Positions 1 to 8,385 are shown, numbered from the stretch's first letter. The stretch is DNA of 64,000 bases from an uncultured Prevotellaceae bacterium (GCA_937916085.1 CALGGO010000004.1:62001-126000), one strand, 5' to 3'. Translations and numbers: made by a program. Notes: generated by a model not told the origin, from the sequence alone.

Positions 1-975
1 CAGGATGTGATAATCCTCAACGACACCACGCTCAGTAAGCCCACCCACCTCACCGCCGCCAAGCCTTATCTCGTTTACGGCACTCTCACTATCGACACTC
101 TCACCAATGTCACCTTCGACCCGGGAACCACCCTGCTCTTCCACAACAAGGCGGCATTGCTGGTGAAAGGCACGCTCACCGCTAAAGGCACTCAACACGA
201 GCCCATCACCCTGCGTGGCGACCGCCTCGACCATGTGGTGGGCGAGATCAACTTCGACATCATGAGCGGCCAGTGGGATGGCGTGTATTTCAACTACGGC
301 AGCTATGGCAACGAGCTGGCGTTTGTGAGCGTGCGGGGCAGCACCAATGGCTTGCAGGTCTATTCCGAGGACATGAGCAAGCGCTCCATGCATCTCTACA
401 ACTGCGTGCTGCACAACGCCACCTATCTCACACTGCTTGGCGTGAACGCGTGGATCGACGCCGAGGGATGCGAGTTGAGCGATGCTGGAGTGTATGTCGC
501 CTGCTTCTTGGGTGGAAACCTGCATTTCGTCAACTGCACGTTGGCCAACTACTACCTCTTCTCGGCAATCGAGGGACCAATTCTCAACCTGGAGACCGAA
601 TGTGACGACGGCACTAAGGCGCCGTTCGTGGGCAGCTTCGACAACTGCATCTTCTACGGCAACACCAGCGAGCTCAACGTTAACGAGCTCAACGCCGTGG
701 GCATCTACCTGCGCAACTGCCTGCTCAAGAGCGCTGGCGAGGACGACGAGTTCTTCATCAACTGCACCTGGGATGCCGACCCCAAGTTCTACACCGAGCG
801 TGAGAAATACATCTTCGACTACCGCCTGCGTGACGGCAGCGACGCCATAGCACGCGGCAACAGAGCCTACTGCCCCCCCGCGGCACGCTACGACCGCTAC
901 GGCATCGACCGCTTCGCACGCGATGGCATCGACATCGGAGCCTACGCCTGGACACCAGAACCCGAGGACAATTGA
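1..975 (+). CDS. Right-handed beta-helix surface protein, 5' end outside window
   Basis: The frame is open from the first base, so the true start lies upstream; the GTG at 7 is probably an internal codon. About 324 residues are visible. They show irregular short beta-strand repeats rich in Asn, Gly and aromatic residues (for example LHFVNCTLANYYLF, GSFDNCIFYGN, GIYLRNCLL), the pattern of right-handed parallel beta-helix proteins. The end, with RGNRAYCPPAARYDRYG followed by DGIDIGAYAW, matches the common closing motif of such Bacteroidales surface proteins (D-I-G-A-Y). I infer an exported, probably lipid-anchored protein; the signal peptide is not in view. Substrate or role cannot be named. 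The gene ends 69 bases before the promoter of the next gene. Confidence 0.7.
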   Translation, partial: QDVIILNDTTLSKPTHLTAAKPYLVYGTLTIDTLTNVTFDPGTTLLFHNKAALLVKGTLTAKGTQHEPITLRGDRLDHVVGEINFDIMSGQWDGVYFNYGSYGNELAFVSVRGSTNGLQVYSEDMSKRSMHLYNCVLHNATYLTLLGVNAWIDAEGCELSDAGVYVACFLGGNLHFVNCTLANYYLFSAIEGPILNLETECDDGTKAPFVGSFDNCIFYGNTSELNVNELNAVGIYLRNCLLKSAGEDDEFFINCTWDADPKFYTEREKYIFDYRLRDGSDAIARGNRAYCPPAARYDRYGIDRFARDGIDIGAYAWTPEPEDN

Positions 976-1044
976 CAGCAAGTCAAATAATCTAGGGAGC
1001 GAAGGGACATTTTTCGCCCCCTTTGTTTTTCTTTGTTGTTTTTC

Positions 1045-1076
1045 TTTGAAAAACTGAAAAGTATTTACTACCTTTG
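1045..1076 (+). promoter_or_regulatory. Promoter of the ptb gene
   Basis: A TTTG at 1045-1048 and a TACCTTTG at 1069-1076 are 20 bases apart, matching the Bacteroidetes -33/-7 promoter. Transcription would start near 1083, giving a leader of about 45 bases before the ATG at 1128. Confidence 0.65.
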
Positions 1077-1127
1077 CAGGGAAAATAGAATTACTATTAA
1101 CAGATAAACATAACAGTAAAAAACAAC

Positions 1128-2033
1128 ATGCCAAGTATCAAGAATTTTGATGAGCTCACCGCTCATCTTGCAAGTAAGGGAACAAAAAGCCGTGTGGCTG
1201 TAGTATGGGCCGAAGACGATGTTACTCGCAGTGCCGTGTTAAAAGCCCTCGAGGCTGGTATTATCACAGTGACTTTCGTAGGCTGCCGCGCCGAGATTGA
1301 GGCCGATGAGCGTCTCGCCAAGTTTAAGAGCGAGTTCTCCATCATCGACGCTACCGACCGCGACGACGCTGCCGCCAAGGCTGTTACCGAGGTGCGTGAA
1401 GACCGCGCCAATGTGCTTATGAAAGGTCTGTTGAACACCGACAACCTGCTCCGCGCCGTGCTCAACAAGGAAACAGGCATCCTGCCTAAGGGCAACGTGC
1501 TCACTCACGTTACTGTTGCCGACATCCCCGAGCTGAAGCGCCTGCTCCTCTTCACCGATGCAGCTGTTATTCCATGCCCAACTGTGGATCAGCGCATCGA
1601 GCAAGTGAAGTATGTAGCCAAGATCGCTCACGCACTCCATATCGAGGAGCCAAAAATCTCTCTCATCCACTGCTCTGAGAAGGTTGATGAGCGTCACTTC
1701 CCATGCACTGCCGACTATGTGATCATCAAAGAGAAAGCCGCTAATGGCGAGTTTGGCAACTGCATTGTTGACGGTCCTCTCGACCTGAAATGCTCACTCT
1801 GCTACGAGAGTATGCACCACAAAGGCATCGAGTCGCCAATTAATGGCGAGGCCGACGCGGTGCTCTTCCCCGAGATTGAGAGCGGCAACGTGTTCTACAA
1901 GACCATCACCCTGCTGTGCCACGCCCAGACCGCCGGCCTGCTGCAAGGCGCCAAGGTGCCTGTGGTGCTCCCCTCTCGCGGCGACAGCATCGAGTCGAAG
2001 TTCTACAGCCTCGCCGTGGCATCGGCAATTTAG
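1128..2033 (+). CDS. ptb: Phosphate butyryltransferase (phosphotransacylase family)
   Basis: This 301-residue protein belongs to the phosphate acetyl/butyryltransferase family and moves an acyl group between CoA and phosphate in the cytoplasm. Length fits the short, single-domain Ptb form rather than the larger Pta. Visible family blocks include ANVLMKGLLNTDNLLRAVLN near residues 95-115, LTHVTVADIPELKRLL, and the C-terminal ETIxLLxHAQTAGLLQGAKVPVVLPSRGDS region. A butyrate kinase gene follows on the same strand, the classic acyl-CoA to acyl-phosphate to acid plus ATP pair. In a Bacteroidales host the pair may act on branched-chain acyl-CoA or in the reverse, activating direction rather than on net butyrate; that is inference. 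Confidence 0.9.
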   Translation: MPSIKNFDELTAHLASKGTKSRVAVVWAEDDVTRSAVLKALEAGIITVTFVGCRAEIEADERLAKFKSEFSIIDATDRDDAAAKAVTEVREDRANVLMKGLLNTDNLLRAVLNKETGILPKGNVLTHVTVADIPELKRLLLFTDAAVIPCPTVDQRIEQVKYVAKIAHALHIEEPKISLIHCSEKVDERHFPCTADYVIIKEKAANGEFGNCIVDGPLDLKCSLCYESMHHKGIESPINGEADAVLFPEIESGNVFYKTITLLCHAQTAGLLQGAKVPVVLPSRGDSIESKFYSLAVASAI

Positions 2034-2290
2034 AATGCAGAGCCGCTCGCAAGCTCGCTAGATGGCCGCACTTCGTGCTAGTTAGCCGCTCGCAAGCTCG
2101 CTAGTTTTGCCGCTTCGCTAGTTCCCCAATCCTCATTAATCTCTAAACTCTAAACACTAAACTCTAACCTGCGCGAAGCGCATAAAAAAACTCTAAACTC
2201 TAAACTGCGCGAAGCGCATAAAAAACTCTAAACTCTAACCTGCGCGAAGCGCATTATACTTTTAACTTCAAACTTAACACTTATAAAATT
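2034..2290. repeat. Short-repeat spacer between ptb and buk
   Basis: The spacer is built of short words. GCCGCTCGCAAGCTCGCTAG occurs twice near 2040-2105, with related GCCGC...GCTAGTT units between and after. The near-palindrome TGCGCGAAGCGCAT occurs three times, at 2170-2183, 2206-2219 and 2241-2254, each preceded by CTCTAAACTCTAA-type text, giving a period of 35-36 bases. The same words recur in other spacers of this window. No clear promoter for buk is seen here, so buk may depend on the ptb promoter. Confidence 0.75.
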
Positions 2291-3352
2291 ATGCGTATTT
2301 TAGTTATCAACCCAGGTTCTACTTCTACTAAGTTTGCCGTTTACGAAGGCGAAACTCCACTGTTGCTACGTTCTATTCGTCACAAACCCGAGGAACTTGC
2401 ACCTTACAAAAGTGTATTAGACCAGTTTGATTTCCGCTACAACCTCGTGATGAACGAGATAAAGGTCACAAATGTAGATTTCAACTTCAAGGCTGTGATA
2501 GGCCGTGGCGGTCTGGGCAAGGCAGTGCCTGGTGGCGTGTATGAGATTAACGAGAAGATGCTTGAGGACACTCGCAACTCACCCCGCGAGCACGCCTGCA
2601 ACCTCGGCTGCCTTATAGCCCACAAGATTGCTCAGCAGATTCCTGGCTGCCGCAGCTTTATCGCCGACCCCGTCGTGGTTGACGAGCTCAACGACTATGC
2701 TCGCATCTGCGGCATCCCCGAGATCAAGCGCGTGAGCATTTGGCACCCTCTTAACCAGAAGGCTATCGCTCGCCGCTTCGCCCGCGAGATAGGCAAGAAA
2801 TATGAGGAGATGAACCTTATCATCTGCCACCTGGGTGGTGGTATCTCGGTAGCTGCTCATGAGAAAGGCATTGCCGTTGACGCTCCTAATGCACTTGACG
2901 GTGAAGGCCCATTCACTCCCGAACGTGCAGGAACAGTTCCTGCTGCCGACTTGGTAAGACTCTGCTTCAGCGGCAAATACACTAAGGAAGAAATCCTAAA
3001 GATGATTACCGGTAAGGGTGGTCTGAATGCCCACCTGGGAACTACCGACCTCCTCGAGATTGAAGAACGCATCAACAACGGCGACCAACACGCCAAGACA
3101 GTTCTCGACGCTATGATTTATCATGTCGCTAAGGCTATCGCAGCACAGAGTGCTGTGCTATGCGGCAACATCGACGCTATCCTCCTCACTGGCGGCATGG
3201 CTCATTCCGATTATCTCATTAGCGAGCTGCGCAAGCGCATCGACTTCCTCGCTCCCACCTACTGCTTCCCCGGAGAAGACGAGATGGGCGCCCTCGCAGG
3301 CAACGCCGCCGCTGTCCTCAAAGGCAAGCGCGAAGCCAAAGAGTACAAGTAA
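2291..3352 (+). CDS. buk: Butyrate kinase (acetokinase family)
   Basis: The 353-residue product opens with RILVINPGSTSTKFAVYEGE, the N-terminal phosphate-binding motif of the acetate/butyrate kinase family (ASKHA fold). It also shows LIICHLGGGISVAAHEKG near residues 175-195, the EGPFTPERAGTVP block and the C-terminal LLTGGMAHS motif. Length matches Buk rather than AckA (about 400). It converts an acyl phosphate plus ADP to a carboxylic acid plus ATP, or the reverse, and is the functional partner of the upstream ptb. The exact chain length used cannot be read from the sequence. Confidence 0.93.
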   Translation: MRILVINPGSTSTKFAVYEGETPLLLRSIRHKPEELAPYKSVLDQFDFRYNLVMNEIKVTNVDFNFKAVIGRGGLGKAVPGGVYEINEKMLEDTRNSPREHACNLGCLIAHKIAQQIPGCRSFIADPVVVDELNDYARICGIPEIKRVSIWHPLNQKAIARRFAREIGKKYEEMNLIICHLGGGISVAAHEKGIAVDAPNALDGEGPFTPERAGTVPAADLVRLCFSGKYTKEEILKMITGKGGLNAHLGTTDLLEIEERINNGDQHAKTVLDAMIYHVAKAIAAQSAVLCGNIDAILLTGGMAHSDYLISELRKRIDFLAPTYCFPGEDEMGALAGNAAAVLKGKREAKEYK

Positions 3353-3360
3353 TCAGGGGA

Positions 3361-3530
3361 GAGCGCTTCGCGCCGATTAGAGAACAGAAAACAAGAAGAC
3401 AAGAGAACAAGAAGACAAGAGAACAAGAAGACAAGAGAACAAGAAGACAATCCTAGGTGGTGTTGGTGTAGTGCGCCGCCCCGCGGCGTACGCTTGTCTT
3501 CGATAAACGATAAACGACCCTCGATAAACG
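3361..3530. repeat. AACAAGA array plus 53-base hairpin module
   Basis: After buk comes a GAGCGCTTCGCGC word, then an array of ACAAGAGA/ACAAGAAG units (about 3380-3450). Next is a 53-base module at 3452-3504 that recurs at 42908-42960 with only four differences. The module contains GCGCCGCCCCGCGGCGT, able to form a GC-rich hairpin. It is followed by CGATAAACGA repeats up to the terminator. Confidence 0.8.
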
Positions 3531-3558
3531 AAAAAAAGCGCCTTAGGGCGCTTTTTTA
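3531..3558. terminator. Bidirectional terminator between buk and the repeat-protein gene
   Basis: AAAAAAGCGCC at 3532-3542 and GGCGCTTTTTT at 3547-3557 form a perfect 11-base inverted repeat around a TTAG loop. A-tract and T-tract on both sides make it usable on either strand, for buk (+) and for the convergent gene ending at 3563 (-). Confidence 0.88.
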
Positions 3559-3562
3559 GTCA

Positions 3563-4021
3563 CTACATCACAATTAGTAAGACCGGAATTGGAATGTGGC
3601 CTTTAATGGTGTAGAGGATATCGCTGGTATAGGTGCTGCGGCCACGATAGATGTGGTTGCCGGTGATGGTGTAGAGAATATCGCTGGTGTAAGTGCTGCG
3701 GCCTTGATAAAGACGCTTGCCGTCCCAAGTACACATAATATCACTAGTATAGCTACTGCGACCGTTATAGAGATATTTACCGTCCCAAGTCCACATGATG
3801 TCGCTGCTATAGGTGCTACGGCCCGAATACAGGTACTTTCCGTCCCACGTATAAAGGATATCACTCGTGTAAGTGCTGTTGCCCCGATAAAGATGCTTTC
3901 CGTCCCAAGTAGCGATGATGTCGCTAGTGTAGGTGCTGTTGCCACGATAAATGTGGGAGACAGCATCAACCTGCATAGATAATGCTATGATTGCCAACAG
4001 TAATAATAATGTCCTTTTCAT
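3563..4021 (-). CDS. Secreted protein of six 20-residue tandem repeats
   Basis: The 152-residue protein has an N-terminal signal peptide (KRTLLLLLAIIALSMQVDA) followed by six consecutive 20-residue repeats. The consensus is aromatic/His-hydrophobic-Tyr-x-Gly-Asn/Arg-Ser-Thr-Tyr-Thr-Ser-Asp-Ile, then a hydrophobic strand ending in Trp-Asp-Gly-Lys. The first four repeats end WDGK; the last two end ITGN and IKGH. After them comes a hydrophobic tail, PIPVLLIVM. The repeats are 60 bases long in DNA. Its ATG overlaps the stop of the upstream gtrA as ATGA, so translation is probably coupled. I do not recognise a named family; the pattern suggests a secreted beta-rich repeat protein. The function is unknown. 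Confidence 0.75.
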   Translation of the reverse strand: MKRTLLLLLAIIALSMQVDAVSHIYRGNSTYTSDIIATWDGKHLYRGNSTYTSDILYTWDGKYLYSGRSTYSSDIMWTWDGKYLYNGRSSYTSDIMCTWDGKRLYQGRSTYTSDILYTITGNHIYRGRSTYTSDILYTIKGHIPIPVLLIVM

Positions 4022-4485
4022 GATTGTTCGTTTTTTTCTTTTTCTTTGAAAGTGATTGTACGGTTATAAATATAGTTAGCAATGGTGTAAACGACCATCG
4101 AGATCACCATTACGATATTCTGTCCAGCATTCTTCATCGGCAAGAATGGAATAATATCTTCGGGCAGGTTCTTCCACCCGAGACCCTCGAGCAAGAACAG
4201 ACTCACTCCACCCTGCAGCAGCCAGCAGATGATGAACCCGCAGCCAAAGAGCAAAGCCTCACGCTTGATGTTAGTGCCAGTCTTGAATACCCACTGCCTG
4301 TTCCAAATGAAGCTATTGATGACACCAAGCACATAGCCTATTATATTGGCGACACCATAGGGCACACTCAGCAACGTGTTTAGTATATAAAACGATACTG
4401 CAGTGATGAGCGTGTTAAGCACGCCTATCACCCCATACTTCATAAGCTGAATTAAGGTTTTCTTCGCTTCGTCTTTGGTAATCAT
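4018..4485 (-). CDS. GtrA-family membrane protein
   Basis: The 155-residue protein fits the GtrA family: four membrane segments with the conserved early block KYGVIGVLNTLITAVSFYIL, then NIIGYVLGVINSFIWNRQWVF and a final NYIYNRTITFK. GtrA proteins are thought to help move or bind undecaprenyl-linked sugars during surface glycan or teichoic acid modification. It lies 28 bases after gldH and overlaps the next gene by four bases, so it appears to be part of the ricT-gldH transcription unit. No glycosyltransferase partner is adjacent, so its specific substrate is open. Confidence 0.85.
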   Translation of the reverse strand: MITKDEAKKTLIQLMKYGVIGVLNTLITAVSFYILNTLLSVPYGVANIIGYVLGVINSFIWNRQWVFKTGTNIKREALLFGCGFIICWLLQGGVSLFLLEGLGWKNLPEDIIPFLPMKNAGQNIVMVISMVVYTIANYIYNRTITFKEKEKNEQS

Positions 4486-4513
4486 CTTTATTCTTTAGTT
4501 AATTGCATGGTAT

Positions 4514-5014
4514 CTAATTCTTGCTTGGCGCAACTGTTATTCCAATGTCCACAACATCCTTGACGACATCGCAGTTAGTCATCGTCTGCCATACGACAAT
4601 CGAATTGACTTCGGTGGGTTTTATGCCTTGTGCAACTACAATGCTTGCCTGGTAAAGCGATCCAAATCCTGAGCCTTTCCAGTTGCCATAGCTGTCGCTT
4701 AGTTCAAAATCCACATCTTTGCGATGGATAACTTTCACACTATCAACCATATCAACCGCGATACTTAAATTGCTGTACTGATAAGAATTGTTATGGCGAA
4801 TGGACAGTTGAATGTCGTAGGTGAGCGAGGAATCGGCATATTCAGGAGTGAACATTATGGGCAAGTTCTTGCTCCACCCCTCGCTTGGCAGTGTCTTGAA
4901 TTGTGCCGTAGTGTCTTGCTTGAACGAACATGCATTCAAGCAAGACAGGACACTAATCAGAGTGACTGCAACAGCAATCATCGACCTTGACGATATTTTG
5001 CCTCTAGTGGTCAC
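4514..5014 (-). CDS. gldH: Gliding motility lipoprotein GldH
   Basis: The 166-residue protein carries a lipoprotein signal ending in LSCLNAC (lipobox Cys about residue 29). It also has the GldH-type body: PEYADSSLTYDIQLSIRHNNSY, then DFELSDSYGNWKGSGFGSLYQ, and a closing DVVDIGITV strand. GldH is an outer-membrane or periplasmic lipoprotein of the Bacteroidetes gliding/type IX secretion group and is widely retained in non-gliding gut members. It starts 8 bases after the ricT-like gene, the gene order usually seen for gldH in Bacteroidales. Its molecular job in non-gliding species is not known. Confidence 0.82.
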   Translation of the reverse strand: MTTRGKISSRSMIAVAVTLISVLSCLNACSFKQDTTAQFKTLPSEGWSKNLPIMFTPEYADSSLTYDIQLSIRHNNSYQYSNLSIAVDMVDSVKVIHRKDVDFELSDSYGNWKGSGFGSLYQASIVVAQGIKPTEVNSIVVWQTMTNCDVVKDVVDIGITVAPSKN

Positions 5015-5022
5015 CGTTTTAT

Positions 5023-6375
5023 CTAATGATGCCTATTGGTCTCGTTGCGGTTGAAGCCTCGTTTGCCTTGCTTAAGCCTTGAATCGTAGTTTGAAGGTTT
5101 ATTGGCATTCACAGCCTCGGCATTAGTGAAACGCCTACGGTCATGTTCACGATCACGCACATGACGGTTCTTGACGTTACCATCACCAGAATTTTGAGAA
5201 TCTTTCGCAGCCTCGCGAGATGGCTTGCCAACTTGAGGCTTGGGACGGTTCTTCTTTTTCTTCTTTTTCCTGGCATTGTCAAATCGGCTGATGCTGTCTT
5301 GTCCCACCAGGTCACCATAGGCGCTGAGTTTAATGCCCGCATCAGAATTAGAATCCTGCAGCCGTTCGGGTTTTATGCCTTGTTTGTTGAGTGCCATCAC
5401 CTCATGTGCCCTCTCGGGAGAGATGGTCACAATGTCGGTAGGCACACCCTTCTCGGTAGAATAAGACATCTCCCTTTTCAAGATGTCGGTCTTGAAATGG
5501 TAATAGGTCTTATCTTGAGTCTCAAGCACCGTCTCGCGTTTGGGCAACGACCGTGACGCCTCAACGTAGGTATCAACCTCAAAGTTGATGCAGCATTTGA
5601 GCTTTGCGCATTGCCCGGCAAGTTTCTGAGGGTTAAGCGACACCTCCTGAAAACGGGCGGCACTAGTGGCTACCGACACGAAGGTGCTCATCCAGCTTGC
5701 GCAGCACAAAGGTCGCCCGCAGGGACCTATGCCGCCTATGCGTCCCGCCTCCTGCCGCGCGCCAATCTGCTTCATCTCTACACGAATCTTGAACACGTCG
5801 GCGAGCACCTTGATAAGCTGGCGAAAATCGACACGTCCATCGGCGATATAATAGAATATCGCCTTGTTGCCGTCGCCCTGATACTCCACGTCGCCAATCT
5901 TCATCTCCAGACCTAAGTCTTTGGCAATCTGGCGGGAGCGTATCATGGTGTCAATCTCCTTAGCCTTGGCATGCTCAAAGCGCTCCAGGTCGGCAGGCTT
6001 AGCTTTGCGGAACACCCGCAAAATCTCGGCATCGGGACGCAAGCGAGTTCGTTTCATCTGCAACTTCACCAGATTTCCCGTGAGCGCCACCGTGCCAATG
6101 TCATGGCCTGGACTTGCCTCCACTGCCACCACATCGCCCTGCTTGAGGTTGAGATGTGCCGAGTTGCGGTAATACCCTCTTCGGGTATTCTTGAAGTGGA
6201 CCTCCACAATGTCGAAGTCGTTCTTCCCACCTGGCACATCGGCAAGCCAGTTGTAGCTATCGAGATTGCAACGTGTGTTGCAATCGCCGCAGCCACACTC
6301 GCCACACTGCACGCACTGGCTAGTGCTGGGATGCTCCTGTGAAGTAGTAGTAACTTGATTATTAATGTCGTCCAT
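5023..6375 (-). CDS. PSP1/RicT-like regulatory iron-sulfur protein
   Basis: The 450-residue protein has a cysteine-rich N-terminus (CVQCGECGCGDCNTRC, about residues 21-36) and a PSP1 domain. The domain is marked by GARQEAGRIGGIGPCGRPLCC near residues 203-223 and later CAKLKCCINFE. In Bacillus, RicT (YaaT) is a cysteine-rich [4Fe-4S] partner of RNase Y; here the gene follows rny by 11 bases, which supports a link to RNA decay. The last ~90 residues are highly basic and disordered (a run of six Lys, then Arg/Asn-rich), possibly RNA-binding. It is about 150 residues longer than Bacillus RicT because of both tails. Confidence 0.85.
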   Translation of the reverse strand: MDDINNQVTTTSQEHPSTSQCVQCGECGCGDCNTRCNLDSYNWLADVPGGKNDFDIVEVHFKNTRRGYYRNSAHLNLKQGDVVAVEASPGHDIGTVALTGNLVKLQMKRTRLRPDAEILRVFRKAKPADLERFEHAKAKEIDTMIRSRQIAKDLGLEMKIGDVEYQGDGNKAIFYYIADGRVDFRQLIKVLADVFKIRVEMKQIGARQEAGRIGGIGPCGRPLCCASWMSTFVSVATSAARFQEVSLNPQKLAGQCAKLKCCINFEVDTYVEASRSLPKRETVLETQDKTYYHFKTDILKREMSYSTEKGVPTDIVTISPERAHEVMALNKQGIKPERLQDSNSDAGIKLSAYGDLVGQDSISRFDNARKKKKKKNRPKPQVGKPSREAAKDSQNSGDGNVKNRHVRDREHDRRRFTNAEAVNANKPSNYDSRLKQGKRGFNRNETNRHH

Positions 6376-6386
6376 GACTCATGGCA

Positions 6387-7928
6387 TTATTTTGCGAAGC
6401 TCACGGCGCGTGTCTCACGAATCACGGTGATGCGCACCTGTCCTGGATAAGTCATCTCGTCCTGAATCTTCTGTGCTATCTCTGTCGAGAGTTTCTCGGT
6501 CTCCTGGTCACTGATCTTGTCGGCACCAACTATCACGCGCAGCTCGCGACCTGCCTGAATGGCGTAAGTCTTCACAACGCCAGGATAAGACATTGCCAGG
6601 CGCTCAAGGTCGTTAAGACGCTTGATATAGGCCTCCACAACCTCGCGGCGAGCACCGGGACGTGCGCCAGAGATGGCGTCACACACTTGCACGATTGGAG
6701 CATAAAGGCTGGTAGCCTCCTCCTCGTCGTGGTGGGCGCCGATGGCGTTGCAGATATCAGCTTTCTCCTTAAATTTCTCGGCGAGCTTCATACCCAGCTG
6801 TGCATGTGGCAGCTCAGGCTCGTCATCGGGCACCTTGCCAATGTCGTGCAACAGACCTGCTCGGCGAGCCTTCTTGGGATTCAGACCCAACTCGCTTGCC
6901 ATTACTGCGCACAAGTTGGCAGTCTCACGCGAGTGCTGGAGCAGGTTCTGACCATAGCTCGAGCGATATTTCATCTTTCCTATGAGCCTGATGAGCTCTG
7001 GATGCAGACCGTGGATACCCATGTCGATTGCGGTGCGCTTACCGGTCTCAATTATCTCATCTTCAACCTGACGACGCACTTTAGCTACAACCTCCTCGAT
7101 GCGGGCAGGATGGATGCGGCCGTCGGCGACAAGCTGATGCAGCGCCAAGCGAGCAATCTCGCGGCGCACAGGATCGAAGCTCGAGAGGACAATAGCCTCG
7201 GGAGTGTCGTCAACAATAATCTCGATGCCTGTTGCTGCCTCAAGAGCACGGATATTGCGGCCCTCACGACCAATGATGCGTCCCTTCATCTCGTCGTTGT
7301 CGATGTGGAACACTGTGACGGCATTCTCGATGGCTGTCTCGGTGGCGACACGCTGGATGGTAGCTACCACTATGCGCTTAGCCTCCTTGTTGGCAGTGAG
7401 CTTGGCGTCGTCCATGATATCATTGATGTAGCTGGCGGCAGCGGTCTTAGCCTCATCCTTGAGCGACTCCACGAGCTTCTCTTTGGCTTCCTCGGCCGAG
7501 AGACCACTCACGTGCTCAAGCGTGTCGCGCACCTTCATCTCCATCTTGTCAACCTCTTTCTTTCGGTCCTCAAGCACAGCAAGCTGATTGTCGAGGTTTA
7601 CCTTAAGATTGTCGGTCTCGGTCTTTTTGCGCTGCAACTCTTGCTGCTGCTGGTTGAGCTGAATCTCACGCTGCTTGAGCTTTGCCTCACTCGACTGAAC
7701 CTTGGCGAGGCGGGCATTGGCCTGCTTCTCACTTTCGCTAGTGATAGCAAGACTCTCTTCCTTGCCTTTAATCACAGCTTCGTTCTTGAGTTTCTCAGCT
7801 TCAATTTTTGCTTTCTCCACAATCGTGTTGGCTTGTGATTTTGCACTTCGCTTAGAGAAAATGCTTGCCACTATAGCACCAACAATAAGTGCCACGACTG
7901 CGATTAAGATATAAATAACTATGTCCAT
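6387..7928 (-). CDS. rny: Ribonuclease Y
   Basis: The 513-residue protein has the full RNase Y layout. A single N-terminal membrane segment (IVIYILIAVVALIVGAIVASIF) is followed by a long charged coiled coil to about residue 200. Then come a KH domain with IIGREGRNIRALEAATGIE and an HD hydrolase domain with GLLHDIGK and the second metal block IGAHHDEEE. It is a membrane-anchored endoribonuclease that starts mRNA decay. It lies between the 6S-like RNA and the ricT-like gene, all on one strand, so the gene set joins RNA turnover functions. A long open frame on the opposite strand is a codon-bias shadow. Confidence 0.95.
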   Translation of the reverse strand: MDIVIYILIAVVALIVGAIVASIFSKRSAKSQANTIVEKAKIEAEKLKNEAVIKGKEESLAITSESEKQANARLAKVQSSEAKLKQREIQLNQQQQELQRKKTETDNLKVNLDNQLAVLEDRKKEVDKMEMKVRDTLEHVSGLSAEEAKEKLVESLKDEAKTAAASYINDIMDDAKLTANKEAKRIVVATIQRVATETAIENAVTVFHIDNDEMKGRIIGREGRNIRALEAATGIEIIVDDTPEAIVLSSFDPVRREIARLALHQLVADGRIHPARIEEVVAKVRRQVEDEIIETGKRTAIDMGIHGLHPELIRLIGKMKYRSSYGQNLLQHSRETANLCAVMASELGLNPKKARRAGLLHDIGKVPDDEPELPHAQLGMKLAEKFKEKADICNAIGAHHDEEEATSLYAPIVQVCDAISGARPGARREVVEAYIKRLNDLERLAMSYPGVVKTYAIQAGRELRVIVGADKISDQETEKLSTEIAQKIQDEMTYPGQVRITVIRETRAVSFAK

Positions 7929-7950
7929 TGATTAAAAAATAAATTTATAT

Positions 7951-8080
7951 AAATAAAAAAGCACCACTCATCGCCTCACCACATCATTGGGTGAATGCGC
8001 TGGGAAGTGCAGGAACCTGTTAATTTGCAATATATTCAAGTGCTCACTCGTCGCCTCATTGACATGGCTCGTGTGGCACA
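7951..8080 (-). ncRNA. ssrS: 6S RNA candidate between zapA and rny
   Basis: The spacer after zapA folds like 6S RNA when read on the minus strand. The 5' GUGCCAC (8079-8073) can pair, with two G-U pairs, with GUGGUGC (7967-7961), which is followed by a T-rich run (7960-7951). Inside are a wide unpaired region, an inner GUGA/UCAC helix, and a terminal CAGG-UU-CCUG hairpin. A 14-base word, TGAGGCGAYGAGTG, occurs in both halves (8058-8045 and 7978-7965). Location just after zapA matches the position of ssrS in other bacteria. The identification is by structure and context, without a covariance model. Confidence 0.6.
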
Positions 8081-8085
8081 TAAAC

Positions 8086-8385
8086 TTATATTTTCACCAC
8101 CACATCATTGAGCTGCTGCTCAAAGTCGGTGAGATACTTGTTCACAGCGACATTTTGATTATAGGCTTTGGAGTAAAGCCGTGCAAACTGGAACGCAACC
8201 ATAGCCATGACGCGTTTCGAGGCATCATCGCCGTCAAACCGCTTAACCCACTTGTTCCACAGCGTGTTAACAAGCTTCTCGGCTTCGCGGTAATTAGCCT
8301 CCTCATCTCGGGGAATGGTGAGCGCTGTGGGCTCAACGTCGGCTAATCTTATCATTATATTCAGGTTGTTGTCGTCTGTTGCCAT
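8086..8385 (-). CDS. zapA: Cell division protein ZapA
   Basis: The 99-residue protein has the ZapA layout: a short beta head (NLNIMIRLADVEPTALTIPRDEEANYREAEKLVNTLW is the conserved region, starting near residue 7), then a C-terminal helix for dimer and tetramer coiled coils (KRVMAMVAFQFARLYSK onward). ZapA binds FtsZ and bundles filaments at the Z-ring. A coiled-coil gene precedes it by 9 bases and probably encodes its partner. The ORF has one sensible ATG at 8385. Confidence 0.85.
   Translation of the reverse strand: MATDDNNLNIMIRLADVEPTALTIPRDEEANYREAEKLVNTLWNKWVKRFDGDDASKRVMAMVAFQFARLYSKAYNQNVAVNKYLTDFEQQLNDVVVKI

Noticed and set aside
3378..3450. CRISPR array
   Set aside because: The AACAAGA units are 8-9 bases long and contiguous with no spacers, so this is simple repeat DNA.
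3596..3982. Plus-strand and second minus-strand frames through the tandem-repeat gene
   Set aside because: The 60-base repeat unit is a multiple of three, so other frames stay open by periodicity; only one frame has a signal peptide and coupling to gtrA.
6381..7838. Long open frame opposite rny
   Set aside because: It mirrors the codon bias of rny, has low-complexity Leu/Val/His-rich content and no family motifs; the minus-strand gene is a clear RNase Y.
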